From the NCBI GenBank assembly GCA_009829735.1, contig CM020619.1, forward strand, positions 16,745,816 through 16,809,815: 64,000 nt of DNA, in the 5' to 3' direction. The notes under the pieces are model-generated. The model searched no databases and had not been told where the DNA came from. It saw only the letters and a list, made by a program, of their open reading frames with translations. Positions 21,111 through 34,139 of this stretch are shown piece after piece. Position numbers and translations under genes: made by a program. The number at the start of each line of letters is the position of its first letter. Position 1 is the stretch's first letter. The DNA comes from Pyropia yezoensis. Lineage: Eukaryota; Rhodophyta; Bangiophyceae; Bangiales; Bangiaceae.

Positions 21111-23280
21111 CTGTTTCAAGCTGCTGAGTCTGACCTACTGGCGAGCTTGAGAGCTGCTGGTGTGACCACGTGCGGGTGTTAGACCGTATTTATAGAGGAG
21201 TACCCTCTCCGAGAGAGCAATCTTGCACCTCGATGTGAGGAGGCCCTCAGCCCCCCCCGCTGGAAGGCGGCGGGTTTGGCACGGGGTATGTAAGGATTTG
21301 CCCTTTAAATCCACGCCTGGAACCCAGGGGATATAGACTGCGACCTCTCCTTACATGTCCTGCCCCGCTAGCTCCTCCCAAAACAGATCAACTCCCCATT
21401 TCCCTGGGCGACACCACGCTGTACTCCTGGCATTCTGCAAACGTCGGCTGGCCGCACGAAGACCGTCTTCAACTCACTGTCGGAACCTGGTCGTGGATGT
21501 CGAATCTCGACAACGAGGAACGACTGACATCGTCGACCAACCACGGGAGGACATCCCTGTCTGTGACTGCCAGAACATTATTCTCTGCGCTGGCCGAAAG
21601 CTGGCAATCAAGGACGAGTCACATGATTAACCGACACCGAGGACACCACACACCCTCGCTGGCGGCTGAGTGTGATATGACTGGCTCGCCGGCTGTTGGA
21701 TTGACTGAATTCGGCGAGCTGGCTGGTGACTGGCTGGCCGGCCAAGGGATTGATTGAATTTGGCGCTGCTGGCCCTTACAGCCGGTCGGACCTCCCGGCC
21801 GACCGGCGCTTGGAGCCGGCTGGTGGGGCGCGCTGAGCGCCATCCACGGGACCCCTTTCGTTTCGGGCAAACTGGCGCTGCACTCCTCTTGTGCGCACGC
21901 CCGCCCATGCTTTGTTCTGAGAGACATGCTTTGTTTTTGGGCCGTTCTGTGTCTACCGGCGGCGCGACGGGGAAACGCACACTTTCGGGCACCTCGGGTG
22001 CTCCGACGCCAGTGTACAGTGCGTGGGTGTCGGCGCCACCGGGGGAGAGAATAGGGGCAACCACAGACAGACAAAGAACCCCATTTACCCTTTGTACCCT
22101 CGATCTTCACCGACGTCGCGACCATCATCCTCCCCAGACCCACCCCCGTCAAGACCACCGTCCTCTTCCCCGTACCCTGCCGCCCTAATGGCTAGCAGGG
22201 CCCGCTGATACCCCCAAGAGTACGTTGAGGGCTCCCCGGTTGTGGGTGGGTCCTCACAGGGTATACCTCTGATTGCGTGCCAGTGGATGCTTGAGGCAAC
22301 TGGGAGATGTGCAGCGGGAGGTGCGCAGCGGGAGCGGGACTTCCCACATTGCAGGCAGCAGCAATGAACGCTCGGGACAGCCAATGGCAGTCTCCGTGCA
22401 CACACGGAACTGATTTGCAGGTGATGGGAGCGCTGCAGGACAACCCGCGATTTTCCGTCCACTGGAGAACAAGCATCGGGAGTGACGTACATGTGCTCCC
22501 GCACGCCGAAAGGAAAGCATGGCCACGTTCCTAAACATAATATGAGCACAGATCGACTGGGACGATTCGGAACCCGTTGTGCCAAATCTCTTCCTGTCTG
22601 CAAAAGCTCAGCTCAGACAAAGCGGCAATCGTGCGGTGAGATGGGACGGGGTCAGGGAATCGACGCTACAACTCTTTATTTTTATGCATGGTCAACAGTC
22701 AGACTGCCGAAGAATGTCGAAGTAAGTAATACGCGGCTTGACACACATCACCTGATTATTGCACAGGTACGTCAAGTAGACACGCTAAATGTCTGGAAAA
22801 GGACCGACTGATACTTCAGCGACGAATGTCTGGTATGTGCGGCACCATTAGGCAGAGAAAAAGCATCTTCAGCGCCGCTGGCACTTTGGGGTGCGTGACA
22901 TTAGCATCCACTGGGCGAAGATAGTTGCGGCAATGCAGAGCTTGTTTATGAAATATGTAGATCATGAATGTAGAGTAGCTTACTGCGTCAGATCGTATTG
23001 TGAGAAAGAGTCTTGCAACTCTCGTTGGGGTACTGGCCGAGCCGGAAACTCATGCTCAGTTTTCTGGGCGCACACGAACACATTCCTGTCTGCCCGGTTT
23101 TGTTCGATTGCGGTACACATGGTGTGGGCAGCATTTTAGGCTCATTCCAGTGAAGTGCCGGAATGCTATCAGGAGGCGATCTATTGTCTAGACTTCAATC
23201 ATAGGCCGTCACTGGTGACTGAATGTTGTTCGCGCGCGAAGCCCATGCCATACCAACAGCACTGGCAGTCACTCGCTGGT
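21111..23280. other. gene-poor stretch
   Basis: No gene, RNA or transposon recognised. Open frames are short and composition-driven. Confidence 0.35.
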
Positions 23281-24871
23281 TAAGCGCCATAAGAGGGGCT
23301 GTCCACGACCAGGCCGACCATCATGTGCGCCACTTTGCACAACTCAAGCGTGAAGACAACCAATAAGGCCGAGCGTCGCCCTCCCCTCCTTCCACCTTTC
23401 AGCCCCCCGCCTTCATTGCCAGCTGTGCAGCCAGTCGTGCCCCCCCTCGTGCTGCCGCCGCCTCCCCTGCTGCCGCTTCCGGGCGAGGGTATCTCCCCCC
23501 TCCACCTCCGCTCTTCCGTGTGGGTGGTGGTCGCCGCGGCCGCCACTGCCGCTGCCGCCACTGCCGCTGCCGCGGCCTCTGGCTTTCTGGCTGGCGGGAG
23601 GGGGGGGGGGATGAAGGGCTCCCTGCCGGCGCCGGTGGGGTCGTTGCGACGGTGGGCGAGGCGGCTGCCAACCCCGCTGAACAAGACGCCCACGCCATGT
23701 ACTGTACATGTAGCAGCTGGACAGCCACGTCACTGTGGCGGACGTTTGGGACCAGTTCGCGATCCTCCCACGTGTGGGGGCAGGGACGCGCCGGGCGCCG
23801 CGGCCCTGCTGGACCGCCACTGGTACGCAGGCTATTTTGTGCGCCCAGCAACTGTCGCTGGCGGCCTGCGCGGCCATTTTCCAGACCACGCGAAGGCGGG
23901 GAAGGGCCCGGCTGAGGGTTGTAGAGACGCCAGCGACGGTGCAAAGGGCACGGCGGCGGCAGAGACTGCGGCGGTGATGCATCATCGGCTGATTGTGTAG
24001 CGCGACCAGAGGCAGTCGAGTCCCCTCCTACGGCCCCGGCGGTGGCGGGAGAGGTAAAGCCGCCACCGCCGCTTGCCGTCGATGGAGCGCCGGCAGGGTA
24101 GGCTGCAGCCGCCGCCGACGCCTGGCAAGGGCAGCGGCCGGTGACAACGCGCGGGTGGGACACCCGACCTTCCACGGGCCGGTCGGTCAAAGGGCGGCGG
24201 CCCGCGACGGGGGGGCGTCTCGCCCACTAGCAGTTCCCTCGACGGCGGAGGCAGCGGCTGTCACGGCAACGGTGAGCGCGGCGAATGCTGCGGTAGCGAA
24301 TTAAACAGTGGTACTCCCGCGACGAGCTACCCTGCCCTCCCGCTCCACTTCCTACTCTTCGGCTGTCACCACCGCGGCCGTGCCGCCGGTGGTCCGCAAG
24401 GACACCACCGACCTAAAGGGTATGGCGGCCAAGATGCACACATTCCGGGAGGGCGAGCATCATCTGTACTGTGCATAGGCCGACGAGGGCGGCGAGCGGT
24501 GGAAGGCCCACCACCCGCTAGCAATACCACGTACAGAGAGACCAGGGACATTTACCTTTCGTTTAGTACGGTCCACACCGTTTTTTCCGTCAAGACGCGC
24601 GAGAGCCCCAGCCCCGGTCGACTTTGGCGCCCACTCGCGCTTCACGCGCTCGTCTACCATTTCTCTGCGCCGGGCTGCACGTGAACAACTTAAGGAAGGA
24701 CGCAATACGAACATGTGCATGGAGGCCCACGAGCACCGCCGCGACACTCAGATGGCCGCCCCCGGCCCCGTGGGCGCCGCCGCGCAGCAGCGTCACGACA
24801 AGTGGCCGCTGCGGCAGCGGCAAACGCGACAATAGCGAGCGCGATGCTCTTCTCGCAGGCGTCGTCTCCGC

Positions 24872-24902
<31 letters not shown>

Positions 24903-25101
24903 CTCGCCGCGCCTGGCGGACGGTACCACCTCTCGCCGCCGCCGCCGTCGGTGCCACAGCTGCCGATGATTGGGACACGCCCCTCCTCCGCCGCCACGTG
25001 AGCGTCAGCCGCCGCCGTCGCCGCCACCGCAAGCTCCGACGCGACGGCGCCCGTAATGAGCTGCGCGGCGAGAGCCGGGTCGCGGGTCACCACCGTCGCC
25101 T
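23281..25101. other. GC-rich low-complexity stretch
   Basis: Ala/Pro/Gly/Arg-rich frames are open on both strands and none looks like a protein. Around 24380-24510 the plus strand briefly reads like protein (KDTTDLKGMAAKMHTF...) with a TAG inside; possibly an old coding fragment. Confidence 0.3.
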
Positions 25102-26418
25102 GTGGCAAAAACCACTTGCACACACGACACCCAAGTTGGGGCGGTGTACAAGGGCTGCCTCCCGTGTCGGGGGAACCGGAAGAAGTGCAAGTCGCATACA
25201 CTCTGTCCCTGTTGTGGGGCAAACCCCCCACTGACAAACAAGAGGATGGTGTGTGGTCCAACAGTTTCTTGGTCGGGACGGGGACGCAGGGCCAAGCCCC
25301 GCTGTCCCTCCCCTTATCCCCCCAGGGTCCCCTCAGAATCTCGCCACTCAGAATCTCCCACCCCAGCACCTGCCCACCGGGCCACACGAAAATTCAAGAC
25401 GATAAATGCAGAAGACCCTCAAATCCAAGTTGGATTTACTACTAAGCTAACTATCCCAAACTTAGGGAATATGGACCCAAATGCAGGGGGAGGAACGGAT
25501 CAGGCTAGTGGCCTGCCGCCCCTTGCATGGCACGTGTTGCCCCCGTACCTGGGGGTCAATACTGCCACATCGCCGTCGACTCCGCCGCGCGGAGCTCCTT
25601 ACCCCCCGCTCGCAGCGCGGAGAACCAGCCCAGAGGCACTGTCCCCAATGGAGCGCATGTGGGCTGCATGCGCGACGGCGGGCGCATCCCCTCTGGCAGC
25701 GGCCGGTAGCGCGGCTGCAGCCGTACCAGGTGCGCCTAGGCGCTGTCGCTTGTCATGGCCTCTTGGCTGCCCGCCCAAAGGCCGTCAAAAACGACCGCGC
25801 CTCAGGTTGCCCACCAGTGATGCCGCCAGTGGCAAGATCCTCGGCGGGCAGCGGCGTCCGCGGCGGTTGAGGCGGCCGCCGCTGCCAACCTGGGCGAATG
25901 CCGCCGCGGAGCCGCACTGCCGCTGCCGCCCGCAGCACATCCGCGACGAGGGTGGCGAAACGAGCGAGCGCCGCAGACCGAATGCGCACGCCCGCCGCGG
26001 CCGCGGCGGCGGTCAAACCCCCGCCGGCCACGCTAGCTGCACGGCCACGGCGGAGACAGCGCGCGCGCGGCGGCGGCAGCCGCCTGCATACCATCGAAGG
26101 ACGCGCAAGGCAAGAGCTCCACGCTACCCGCGAGTGCCACAGCTGCTGGGCACGCCGGGCACCTCGTCTAGAGCGGTGGAGGCCCACGCGGCGCGTCCTG
26201 CTGCCACCGCTCGCGCTTTTGCCACCCGGCCCTGCAGGAGCTGGACAAACCACGCTTCCCCCCACCCCCCCCACGCTGCCACGACATCCGCGTGTTCCAC
26301 GGGCGACAGCAGGTGCACCAACCACACCCAGCTGACGTCTAGGGGCGCAGGCGACGAGACGGCGGCGGCCGCCGCGGCGACAGGCGGCGCCCCTCCGCGG
26401 GACACCCTCAGTCAATGA
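25102..26418 (+). CDS. uncertain Cys-rich/low-complexity ORF
   Basis: 438-codon open frame. The N-terminal part has clustered cysteines and basic residues (CLPC...KKCKSHTLCPCC, first ~45 residues) that could bind zinc; the middle reads like ordinary protein to about residue 130; the rest is Ala/Pro/Arg low complexity. A minus-strand frame of similar length overlaps it. Neighbouring DNA is repeat-rich. I do not recognise a family. Confidence 0.25.
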   Translation: MAKTTCTHDTQVGAVYKGCLPCRGNRKKCKSHTLCPCCGANPPLTNKRMVCGPTVSWSGRGRRAKPRCPSPYPPRVPSESRHSESPTPAPAHRATRKFKTINAEDPQIQVGFTTKLTIPNLGNMDPNAGGGTDQASGLPPLAWHVLPPYLGVNTATSPSTPPRGAPYPPLAARRTSPEALSPMERMWAACATAGASPLAAAGSAAAAVPGAPRRCRLSWPLGCPPKGRQKRPRLRLPTSDAASGKILGGQRRPRRLRRPPLPTWANAAAEPHCRCRPQHIRDEGGETSERRRPNAHARRGRGGGQTPAGHASCTATAETARARRRQPPAYHRRTRKARAPRYPRVPQLLGTPGTSSRAVEAHAARPAATARAFATRPCRSWTNHASPHPPHAATTSACSTGDSRCTNHTQLTSRGAGDETAAAAAATGGAPPRDTLSQ

Positions 26419-26893
26419 GCGCCAAGTCGGTGGAAGACTGCAGGGAGCACGCCGCCCGCTGCGACCGCGCCGACGGCGCGAGCGGCGGCTCTGCGGTAGG
26501 CCACACTCCAGTCGTCCCACGCACCGCACCCGCGATCTTTCGTGCCCGCCTCCGTCGGGGTGAGGAGCAGCGGCGCGGGAGGGCGGGCGGAGGCGGCGGC
26601 GGCGGCGGCGGCGGCGGCGGTTGCGGCGGCGGAGGCGGCGGCAGGTGTGGGGATGGGGATGCGGGTAGTGGCTATTACATGAGTAGTCATGGCGAGGGCA
26701 GCATCGGGCCTGCCCGCGGTTGCCGCCGCCCAAAAAAGAGTAATCTCGTGCCTGCGGAATTTCTTCCTGTGGTTCCTGGTCATATTGGGCGCTGCTGTCA
26801 CGGAAACGGGGATGACGGCCGCCGCTGCCGTCGGATGGCCGCTCCCGCTGCCCGCTTGCCCCGCCCGCATCCGTTCGCAACCTCTCGCCCACA

Positions 26894-27497
26894 ATGGCCG
26901 CTGCCGACGCCGCCAACGTGCTGGGTGAGCTTCGACGATGCCTCGGCAGCCTGTAGCACAATAGGTATCCGCAGCACGTCCACTCTCAGGGAACACTCAC
27001 GAAGGGGGATCGGCGCCAACGTCACAGGGAGGCCAAGGTTGCTGTCCTTGGAGCGCAAGCCACGGGACAAAGATGGGAGCCCAAATGGGAGGGGTTTGTT
27101 GTTCTACCATGGCCGGCGTTGGATTCGCCGCCGGCCCCCTCGCTTTAAACCCTCGGAGACACTACTAACTACCCTCCACCCCAAGATGCAAGTCCCTCTG
27201 GTCATACGTAACTTGTAGATACCGTGACCAATACGGACTTCCGAATTGAAAGTTAAGGGTTAGAAGTAGTCCCCCTGCATTCGGGTCACAATACGGTCAT
27301 CCATATTGCTACACAGCCGCGCAGATCGGCCAGTCGAGGCCACCGAACTGTCAACCCCAACCCGCAAGGCAGCGCTCAGTCGGTGGCGGGGGCAACTGGG
27401 AGAGACGCGGGAGATCGACGCCCTGTCTGAGACACGGGTTGCGGTCACTGACAGGTTCAGTGGGGCAGGTTGGCATTTACCGACATTTCCAAAGTAG
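26894..27497 (+). pseudogene. small ORF split by a solo LTR
   Basis: ATG 26894 opens a frame that meets the solo LTR after 19 codons and hits a stop at its edge. After the LTR and one copy of the target duplication are discounted, the frame continues without shift to 27497 for 79 codons in all. The sequence is helical and charged. It may instead be a first exon, since GGCAG|GTTGG near 27468 could be a splice donor. Function unknown. Confidence 0.4.
26952..27313 (-). repeat. solo LTR with 5-bp target duplication
   Basis: 362 bp, TGTAGCA...TGCTACA, same orientation as 9677-10040. CAGCC flanks it at 26947-26951 and 27314-27318, a perfect 5-bp duplication as made by Ty3/gypsy integrases. No internal sequence remains, so it arose by LTR-LTR recombination. 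Confidence 0.95.
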
Positions 27498-28035
27498 GCT
27501 AACCGTTTGCCGATCGGCTCCCAAACTTAACGATCGGTGTACCGATATCGACACAGAATATTCCGTTACGGGAATCGTCATGTCAAATCGTTCAGCCCAC
27601 GCTGCAAAGCGCCGCCCAAACTCGTACCACTGCCGGTGGTGAACGACCACGAAAAGGACGAACGGCGACGCGTTCAGGACTGCATCAGCAACCGCAGTTC
27701 CGCAACGACCCGCTTACCATCCGCTCACCCTCCAAATGAGGAACTCTGTCGGAGGATGGCGGGCCGGAGTTGAAGAGCCGTTGTATATAGAACGGGACCG
27801 CTTCAGGGTACCCGGCCACATCCTGCGCGGGCCTCTGCCCGCGGAGCGCTTGCCCGCTCAGGTACCGCTGGCAGCCTGCGCCCAAGAAGCAGGGACAAAA
27901 TGCCAATCGTAGTGAACTTCGTGCAATTTGGTACTCTCTTGTGTAAGTCTTGTAGAGGTACTGACAGTACCGACGACAAGTCGGACGTGCCTTACCGATA
28001 ACGGTCGGGATAACGAACTTTTCCGATGTCGGTAA
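27477..28035. mobile_element. possible inverted-repeat element
   Basis: TTACCGACAT at 27477-27486 is matched by its reverse complement at 28026-28035, and related ACCGATA motifs recur inside. No transposase. Weak call based on a 10-bp repeat. Confidence 0.3.
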
Positions 28036-28496
28036 CCCAATGAGATTACCGATCCTGCCGACTTTACAATTGGGGTGGGGGGGTGGGGGGTGTGCCTCGC
28101 ATGAAGATCGTGAGGCGCCGTCGGGCGGCACTCAGTTCGGTTTACCCCGGACCACCGCAAGAACTGCTTCCATTGGACCTGAGCGGAGGTGCCCGCGTGA
28201 GCGCGTGAGGCCCGCGATGAGCAAGCCCTGGGAAAATCAGCTCATCAAGTCCGGTAGTCCGATATACTTACCATATTCGGAGCCACAAAGATTGGAACAG
28301 TCACGAGGCGGATCGTCCATTTGTGGCCGCCGCCGCCGACGCGCCCCGGTCGACGCTGGCCAAGATGAACGTTCAGCACAGCGCGAATAAGTATCCTACC
28401 GCGGGTTGGGACCTTTACAGTGAGCTGTGCGGATGGGGGAGAGGACTGCAGGCCCCCCCCCCAGTCAGTGAGACAGGCTCCTGCAGCGCCCTGCCA

Positions 28497-29117
28497 AGTG
28501 GTGCTTAAAGGGAGGTTCAAGAAAACGCCCTAAATCGGGTTTGCGGGTTGCGGATGCGATTGCGGACACCCCCTCACGGTACCGTCCGCCCCAGCATTCT
28601 CTATTTTTTTTGCGTACCTTCTGTGGCCGTTACGTCGGCCGACGAACGTGCTGCATAAGACAATCACGTGAAGCACCATGCGCTGTGCTATAAAAGCATG
28701 TAGCGCGGAGGGCGTGTGTCGCCCGACCATCACCGTCGTGTGCGACCCACAGCAGCTGTCAAACCAGACCAGCAGAATATTGTGGAAACGAGAAACCCAC
28801 TGTGGAAGAGGCCTAAAAACGCGCATTTCTCATACAGAGGTGCTGGACGTTAAAGAGTGCTGGTTGGCTGATACTCGCCCAGTCATCAAGACCAGACCGC
28901 GTGCTGAGCTTGTAATGGCTGATCCTCGCGAAGTCGTCACTCGGAGCCTTCCCGCAAACGTGTGCCCCGCAAGTTTTTGCAGAGGGTCCTCAGCATTTGC
29001 GCAAAAACCGAGAGAAAACGGCGTGACACGGCCATCCACAAACCACCTGTGGACTCCCCTGTGGGTCCATAAACAGGGCAAAGCAGGCTTTTCCTGAACC
29101 TCCCTTTAAGCACCACT
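28497..29117 (+). mobile_element. MITE-1, complete non-autonomous DNA transposon
   Basis: 621 bp with perfect 23-bp terminal inverted repeats (28497-28519 and 29095-29117, beginning AGTGGTGCTTAAAGG), similarity continuing a few bases further in. No transposase frame. Two other copies are at 12378-12682 (minus) and about 60918-61610 (plus). The termini resemble hAT-type ends (CAGTGGTG...) but I found no clean 8-bp duplication, so the superfamily is open. Confidence 0.85.
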
Positions 29118-31559
29118 GCGCTGCTGTGTGGGACACGCCTAAAGGTCCATTCCATATAGCTAGTCACTTGAAAAATGATTTCTCTCTCGGCCGCATCTCA
29201 TGAGCTACAGCTCTAACTTGGTCAGAATGATCCCTACCGCGCTCCGGGCCAGGAATGAAAACATCAGGACCCAAGGCTATGTTCTTGCGCCTGTGCGCAC
29301 GCCCGAAGCGCAACGCGGGGTCATCTGGGCCCTCTGATGCGATCCGGAGGCGCGGTCGCGTCTGAATGCCGATTGACATCATTTTGGCCGACATTCGCTT
29401 TTTGCCGAACGGGTGTTAGATGATGACCGACTCCACATCTAATCAGGAGTTGGAGCAGTGACCACCGTATCACTACCGCAATCTCGCCGCGCATGGCGTC
29501 GACGTGACAGCCGGTCATACTCCCGTCGTTGTGATCACGGGCTGGGCCGCCCTTGTGCTCCTCACCGTCGCCTTCGCCACAGCGCGGCAGCGGCCCACTC
29601 TTCATTGTTTGAGGAGTGGTGACCACCTGTGAGATTTCCCTCCTGTGGGATCGCATCAACCAACTGGCGGCAGCAAAGAGTATCCGAGGTAAACTGTACC
29701 CTGACAACGCAGACGAAACAGGCGACGGCACTGGACTCCGGGACACGGACGTCACATGTCCATGACACTGAGGCCACTCCCGGCGCCCGCCTCACTGTCG
29801 TCGTCCCCCCCCTCTCCACTCCCCTCTTCCGTGTCAAAACCCTCTTTTAGGGCGCAGCTTGCGGGGGCAGAGGGATTAGGGGGGGGGGAGGTGGTAGCGT
29901 ACAGTTTGCGGTGCAACCGCGGTGCAAGAGCGCCTGTTGACGATGGGTGAAGCGCAGAGGCGTGTCTGCAGACACGACAGCGCTTCAAAACAACATTTCT
30001 CAGTCCACAATATCTTTTTTCGTGTCATTGTACTTTTAGGTAGCCCCCGTAGCCGATTTTTTGTCGGATGTGGCGGAGAAGAACAACAAGCCGCGTGTTA
30101 TTCTCTGTCGCAACAGAGAAGCAAGATAACGTGACACAATAAAAGAACCTACTCTGCCGTGACCCCCAGGCGACTAACGCACGGCGAGCCGTACAAGTGC
30201 AACTAAGAAGTCGAAAAAACGGACGAGCTGCTGACATATGCGACTGGTATGCGCGGTGGTCCTGCCTACAAACGGAGTGTTTTATTTTTGAGCGTACGGG
30301 ACCATGACCAAAAACGCATATAAATAATGCTAAATGATGCCTATAAGCACTGTACTCGAAAAAAAAGAACCTGGCGGCTCCCATGATAAACTGTGTCATG
30401 CGGGGGGTATGAAGTTGGGTCGCCTCAGGTGACTATCTATATGGAATGGACCTTGAGTGAAGGTGTGCATCCAAGGTTTCTTTACCCTGTCGTCTTCAAA
30501 GCAACGTGGAGCCTTGTGACTGGCCAAGAAGAAAGTTGGTGCTTTTTTGTGGCCCCAATATGAGTACCACCCCACAGAGCCCGCACAACCGCATGAGGGG
30601 CGGTTGTGCGCGGCACTGGCGCCGCACGCACATGGATCATGCGCTTCAGCGTCCCCCCCCCTATTGTGCGTCCGCCTCTCCCCCCGCGCCGTCTCCGTCC
30701 CCCCCCCGCCCTCGAATCCACCGACTTTCCCCCTCCTTTCACAAGCGTCCTCGGGCGTGGCTGGATGGCCGGTAAGCGCGGAAAACGCCGAGGCACCTAC
30801 CACCGCCAGAGGTGGCAAATGCGCCGTGGCGGGGGGATCGTACCCCCCCGGTCCGCGAAGAGACGCCCCCGGCGCCGGACCCACCCCTGTTTGACCTCCC
30901 CAACCATCGGTGTCATGGTCAGTGAGCGTTCGGGGGGTGCGCTGGGCGCGGGTAGAGGGCTTGGAGCTGTGTGAGAGCGTTAGAGGCGGGGAGGGTGGCA
31001 TATCACCAAGGTGGAGTGGGTGCTTGGATAAGCCATTCTCTGATAAATGGTTGACTCTTTGCTTTGCGTTCTCTTCCATTCGTTTCTACTCTGACATGCC
31101 CCACACGACCTCGGCAACGGGTGCTGGTGAGCACGTGGGTATTCTTCGACCTCTTCAGGCCCGAAGGAAGCAAATTGCCTGGCACCACGCCTTCCAGCCA
31201 ATGCAGTGCAAGACTTGCTTCACCCGGCTACCGAATTGACCTCCGTGGGCCAATGAGGAGACGTGGTGGCCCTTGAAACCCAGGATGCACCAAAAATGCC
31301 GTTTTAACTAGGCGTGGGGAGTGGCCGTGCCTGCCGCCTCGGTAAGGGCAAATGAATCTCTCTGAGAAGAGAGGGGGCTCGAAGGTGCTGGGGGAACCCA
31401 CCGTGGAGGGCCGCCTCTCTTACCATATCCCGTGAGGGGCCAGCCAGTGGTGGCCCATCCTCCCCCTAATGTTGCCATTGCGACAGTCTGCTAGGACGGC
31501 AGGGGTGTCAGCCCCTCAGTTTATCTACATCCTCAATTCCTGTTAACCCAAGGTACTTG
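29118..31559. other. no recognisable gene
   Basis: A 227-codon minus-strand frame (30396-31079) is Pro/Gly/His-rich and resembles nothing I know. GC varies strongly from block to block. No RNA gene seen. Confidence 0.35.
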
Positions 31560-33480
31560 AATTGATGAAAGTATGATCTTGGGTGGAAGGCCTGAAAAGC
31601 ACGCGCAACTACTTTTTGCACCACCTGGGCCAGTGGGCTATGTCTAGACCGCAAGATGGTCAGGAAGCCGACATTGTATGTTTTAAAGCGAGCCATCATA
31701 CTTTTTTTCCACATCTTCGAGTAATGTAGGGCTGGCAGTAACGCTCTGTTGGGGCGGGGCACAAGGCGCGACCGTTTCCGAGCGCCTTCGTCTCGCCTTA
31801 ATGACGACTTCCAAAGTGCTCTCGCGCCCCCACGCGCCCATCGGAGCCCCACGCAAGACTTCATTAGTTCAGACACAAAAAAAAATTCAGATTACCAGAT
31901 TGCCTGAGGCGCCCCCTTGCCCTCGTCCGTCACTCTTGTTGTACAGCTTTTTGGCTACCCTCAAGTACCACTTCGTTTGTATCAACCACAAAGCGCAAAA
32001 GAACGCTGCGCTTGATGAAAGGGACAGTAGACACGGCCGGAACGCTTGAGCAGCTCGGGGCGCCTGCCGGCGGAGCCTTCCCAGCCACCAGCCGCCTCTT
32101 TCGCAAGCAGCCGTGGGCGGTCATCGCCGCGCCCGTGTGACCGTGCTACGCACGGGCCACGTCACCCCCCCAGACGACAAGTCGGGACGGCCGACATGAC
32201 GCGAAATAGCGCCCCTCTGAGAGTTTGAAAGAAACAAAGTAGATCCCGCCCTAGTCGCGCCCGACGACCCGCCAGGAACGAGGGCGCGCACTGGCACGTC
32301 CGCCAAACAGTATATGTGCGCGTGGGCCAGTCTCCGACGCGTATCAAACTTTTTTTCGATCTCGCGTTCGAGTCGTTGTCCAATGAGAGGCCGAGCCAAG
32401 TGCTCCTGCGGACGATGCCTTGATCTGATCGCTATCCCGGTTGGTGATTGGAACAAGCCCTTGTAGCGGCAACCAATGGACCTGCGGGCATGCCCGTCGG
32501 ATTGAGCATTTGAGAGAGGCCATCAGCAGACGATCCCGTGAGGCCCACTGCTTGCCGTCACATCAGTCAGAATGACCCCTCCGAGCCACCAGGCCCCCCA
32601 GCCCTTCCCTGACAAAAAAAAAAATCCTCGAAGTTAATTCAGGAACTGGAATAGTTCCTGAAAAGAATGGGTCCCCGTGTTGGGCGTCCAGCCAAATTCG
32701 AAACCCCCCCCCGTCCAAGCCAGGATTAGGAAATGCCTCGGTGGTTATGGGTCGACGAGCAATAGTTACCGAAATGTTCTCTCCCGGCTGTGGTCCTCAT
32801 CACAGCAGTCCCCACACAGGGGCGCGAAGGACGATCAGTAGGCTGGAAGGCTCACTCCTGTGCATCGATACTGCGATGCAGTCTGTAGACCCAAGCCAAG
32901 TTTCGTCTGGCCCGCGGATTGCGAGGCATATTGCGGGGGGGGGTTTTCAGGTCATTTTCTGCATGTATACTTTTTCGCGGACGTGCAAGAGGCATCAGAA
33001 GTTTTTCTGAGGATTCCAGAATCCTTGGAAGCGGATTTTGGAAACCTTGACTGCGGTAGAATATTGCAGTTCTTCCAGTTTTGTCCCATGTGGACAATAG
33101 CAAGAGAAAACTGTGTTTGACTAATGATATGACTCAGATGCTGCCTCTCTGGCCAATGACTGCTGTGCATGAGGGTCCGTTGTTGTACGAACAGTGTGAT
33201 CGGGGGTTCTCTCGGGATTTCTGACCACTTCGAGGGCAGAACAGGCACCGGCTGAGCGCTTCGAACTGTTCATCACAGAGATGACCTGAGTTAAAGGGCC
33301 AACCGGCGATATCTGATGAAAAAACAAGAGTGTTTTGACCAACCAGCGTTCGTTGCGAGAGCAGCTGTGACCATAGCCAATCATCAGGTTCTTCCGACAC
33401 ACGTGTTGCAGCACGCCATTGGTCAGCTCTCTGCTGCGAGCATGCGATTGGCCCTTGCTCTTGTACACTTTCTCTTGCTC
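31560..33480. repeat. dispersed repeat R2, copy 2
   Basis: Same orientation as 19920-21110. Similar blocks at about 31635-31870 and 33310-33480; the spacing between them is larger here, so one copy has lost or gained about 0.7 kb. No intact protein. Confidence 0.6.
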
Positions 33481-34139
33481 TTGTCCACATGGGACATTAT
33501 TCGGAAAACTGCAATAGATCAGGGGTTTTCAATCGTACCATTTCTTATACATACCAAGCGTACCATTCTTCAGCGCATTTACAGAAAAGCGTTCGCGTAT
33601 CGGCACATCAGCGGATCGGAACAAGCGACCTTCTGAATATCTCCCAGGAGAGCGTATCTTCAAGCGGACTTTATTCTGCGGAGTCTGCTCCAGCGTAGTC
33701 TTGGAACAGGCCCCAACAGCGTACTAAAAGCCGTTGTCTTTATGTAAACTGACTCCATGTCTATGTATGAAAACCGGCTCGTCGTGCTCCGAAGTGGGCG
33801 GCGGCTATGAGAAAAATAAGACACAGTCACTGGAAACCTCCTTGTGAAAGCGAAGAGAGCTCGAAAGATGCGTGCGCTGTAGTATTCAAAAAAAAAAAAA
33901 GTGGCTACAGGCCGACGCTTCACTTTCCCACATCCTATATATCGACTCGTGCACGCTCTCTTCCGTGTGCTATCTGTGACCTAACTTGTATCGCAGGGGA
34001 CGTTGCCGGCTGGGCGCCTGCCCGCTGCCCCCACCACCGCCCCCCCGCGTTTCCCGCCCCCCCCCCCACGCCCTGCCGGCGTGGGAAATGAGGAAAAGAA
34101 GGCTAGAACTACCGCGGCGGGTCGAGGCCCTCCCTACAA
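33481..34139. other. intergenic
   Basis: No gene seen. Poly(A) of 13 near 33889 and a poly(C) run near 34060. Confidence 0.35.

Noticed and set aside
30025..33923. FFFFEY-containing frames near 30.4 and 33.9 kb as a shared protein
   Set aside because: The match rests on poly(A) runs; flanking residues do not align.
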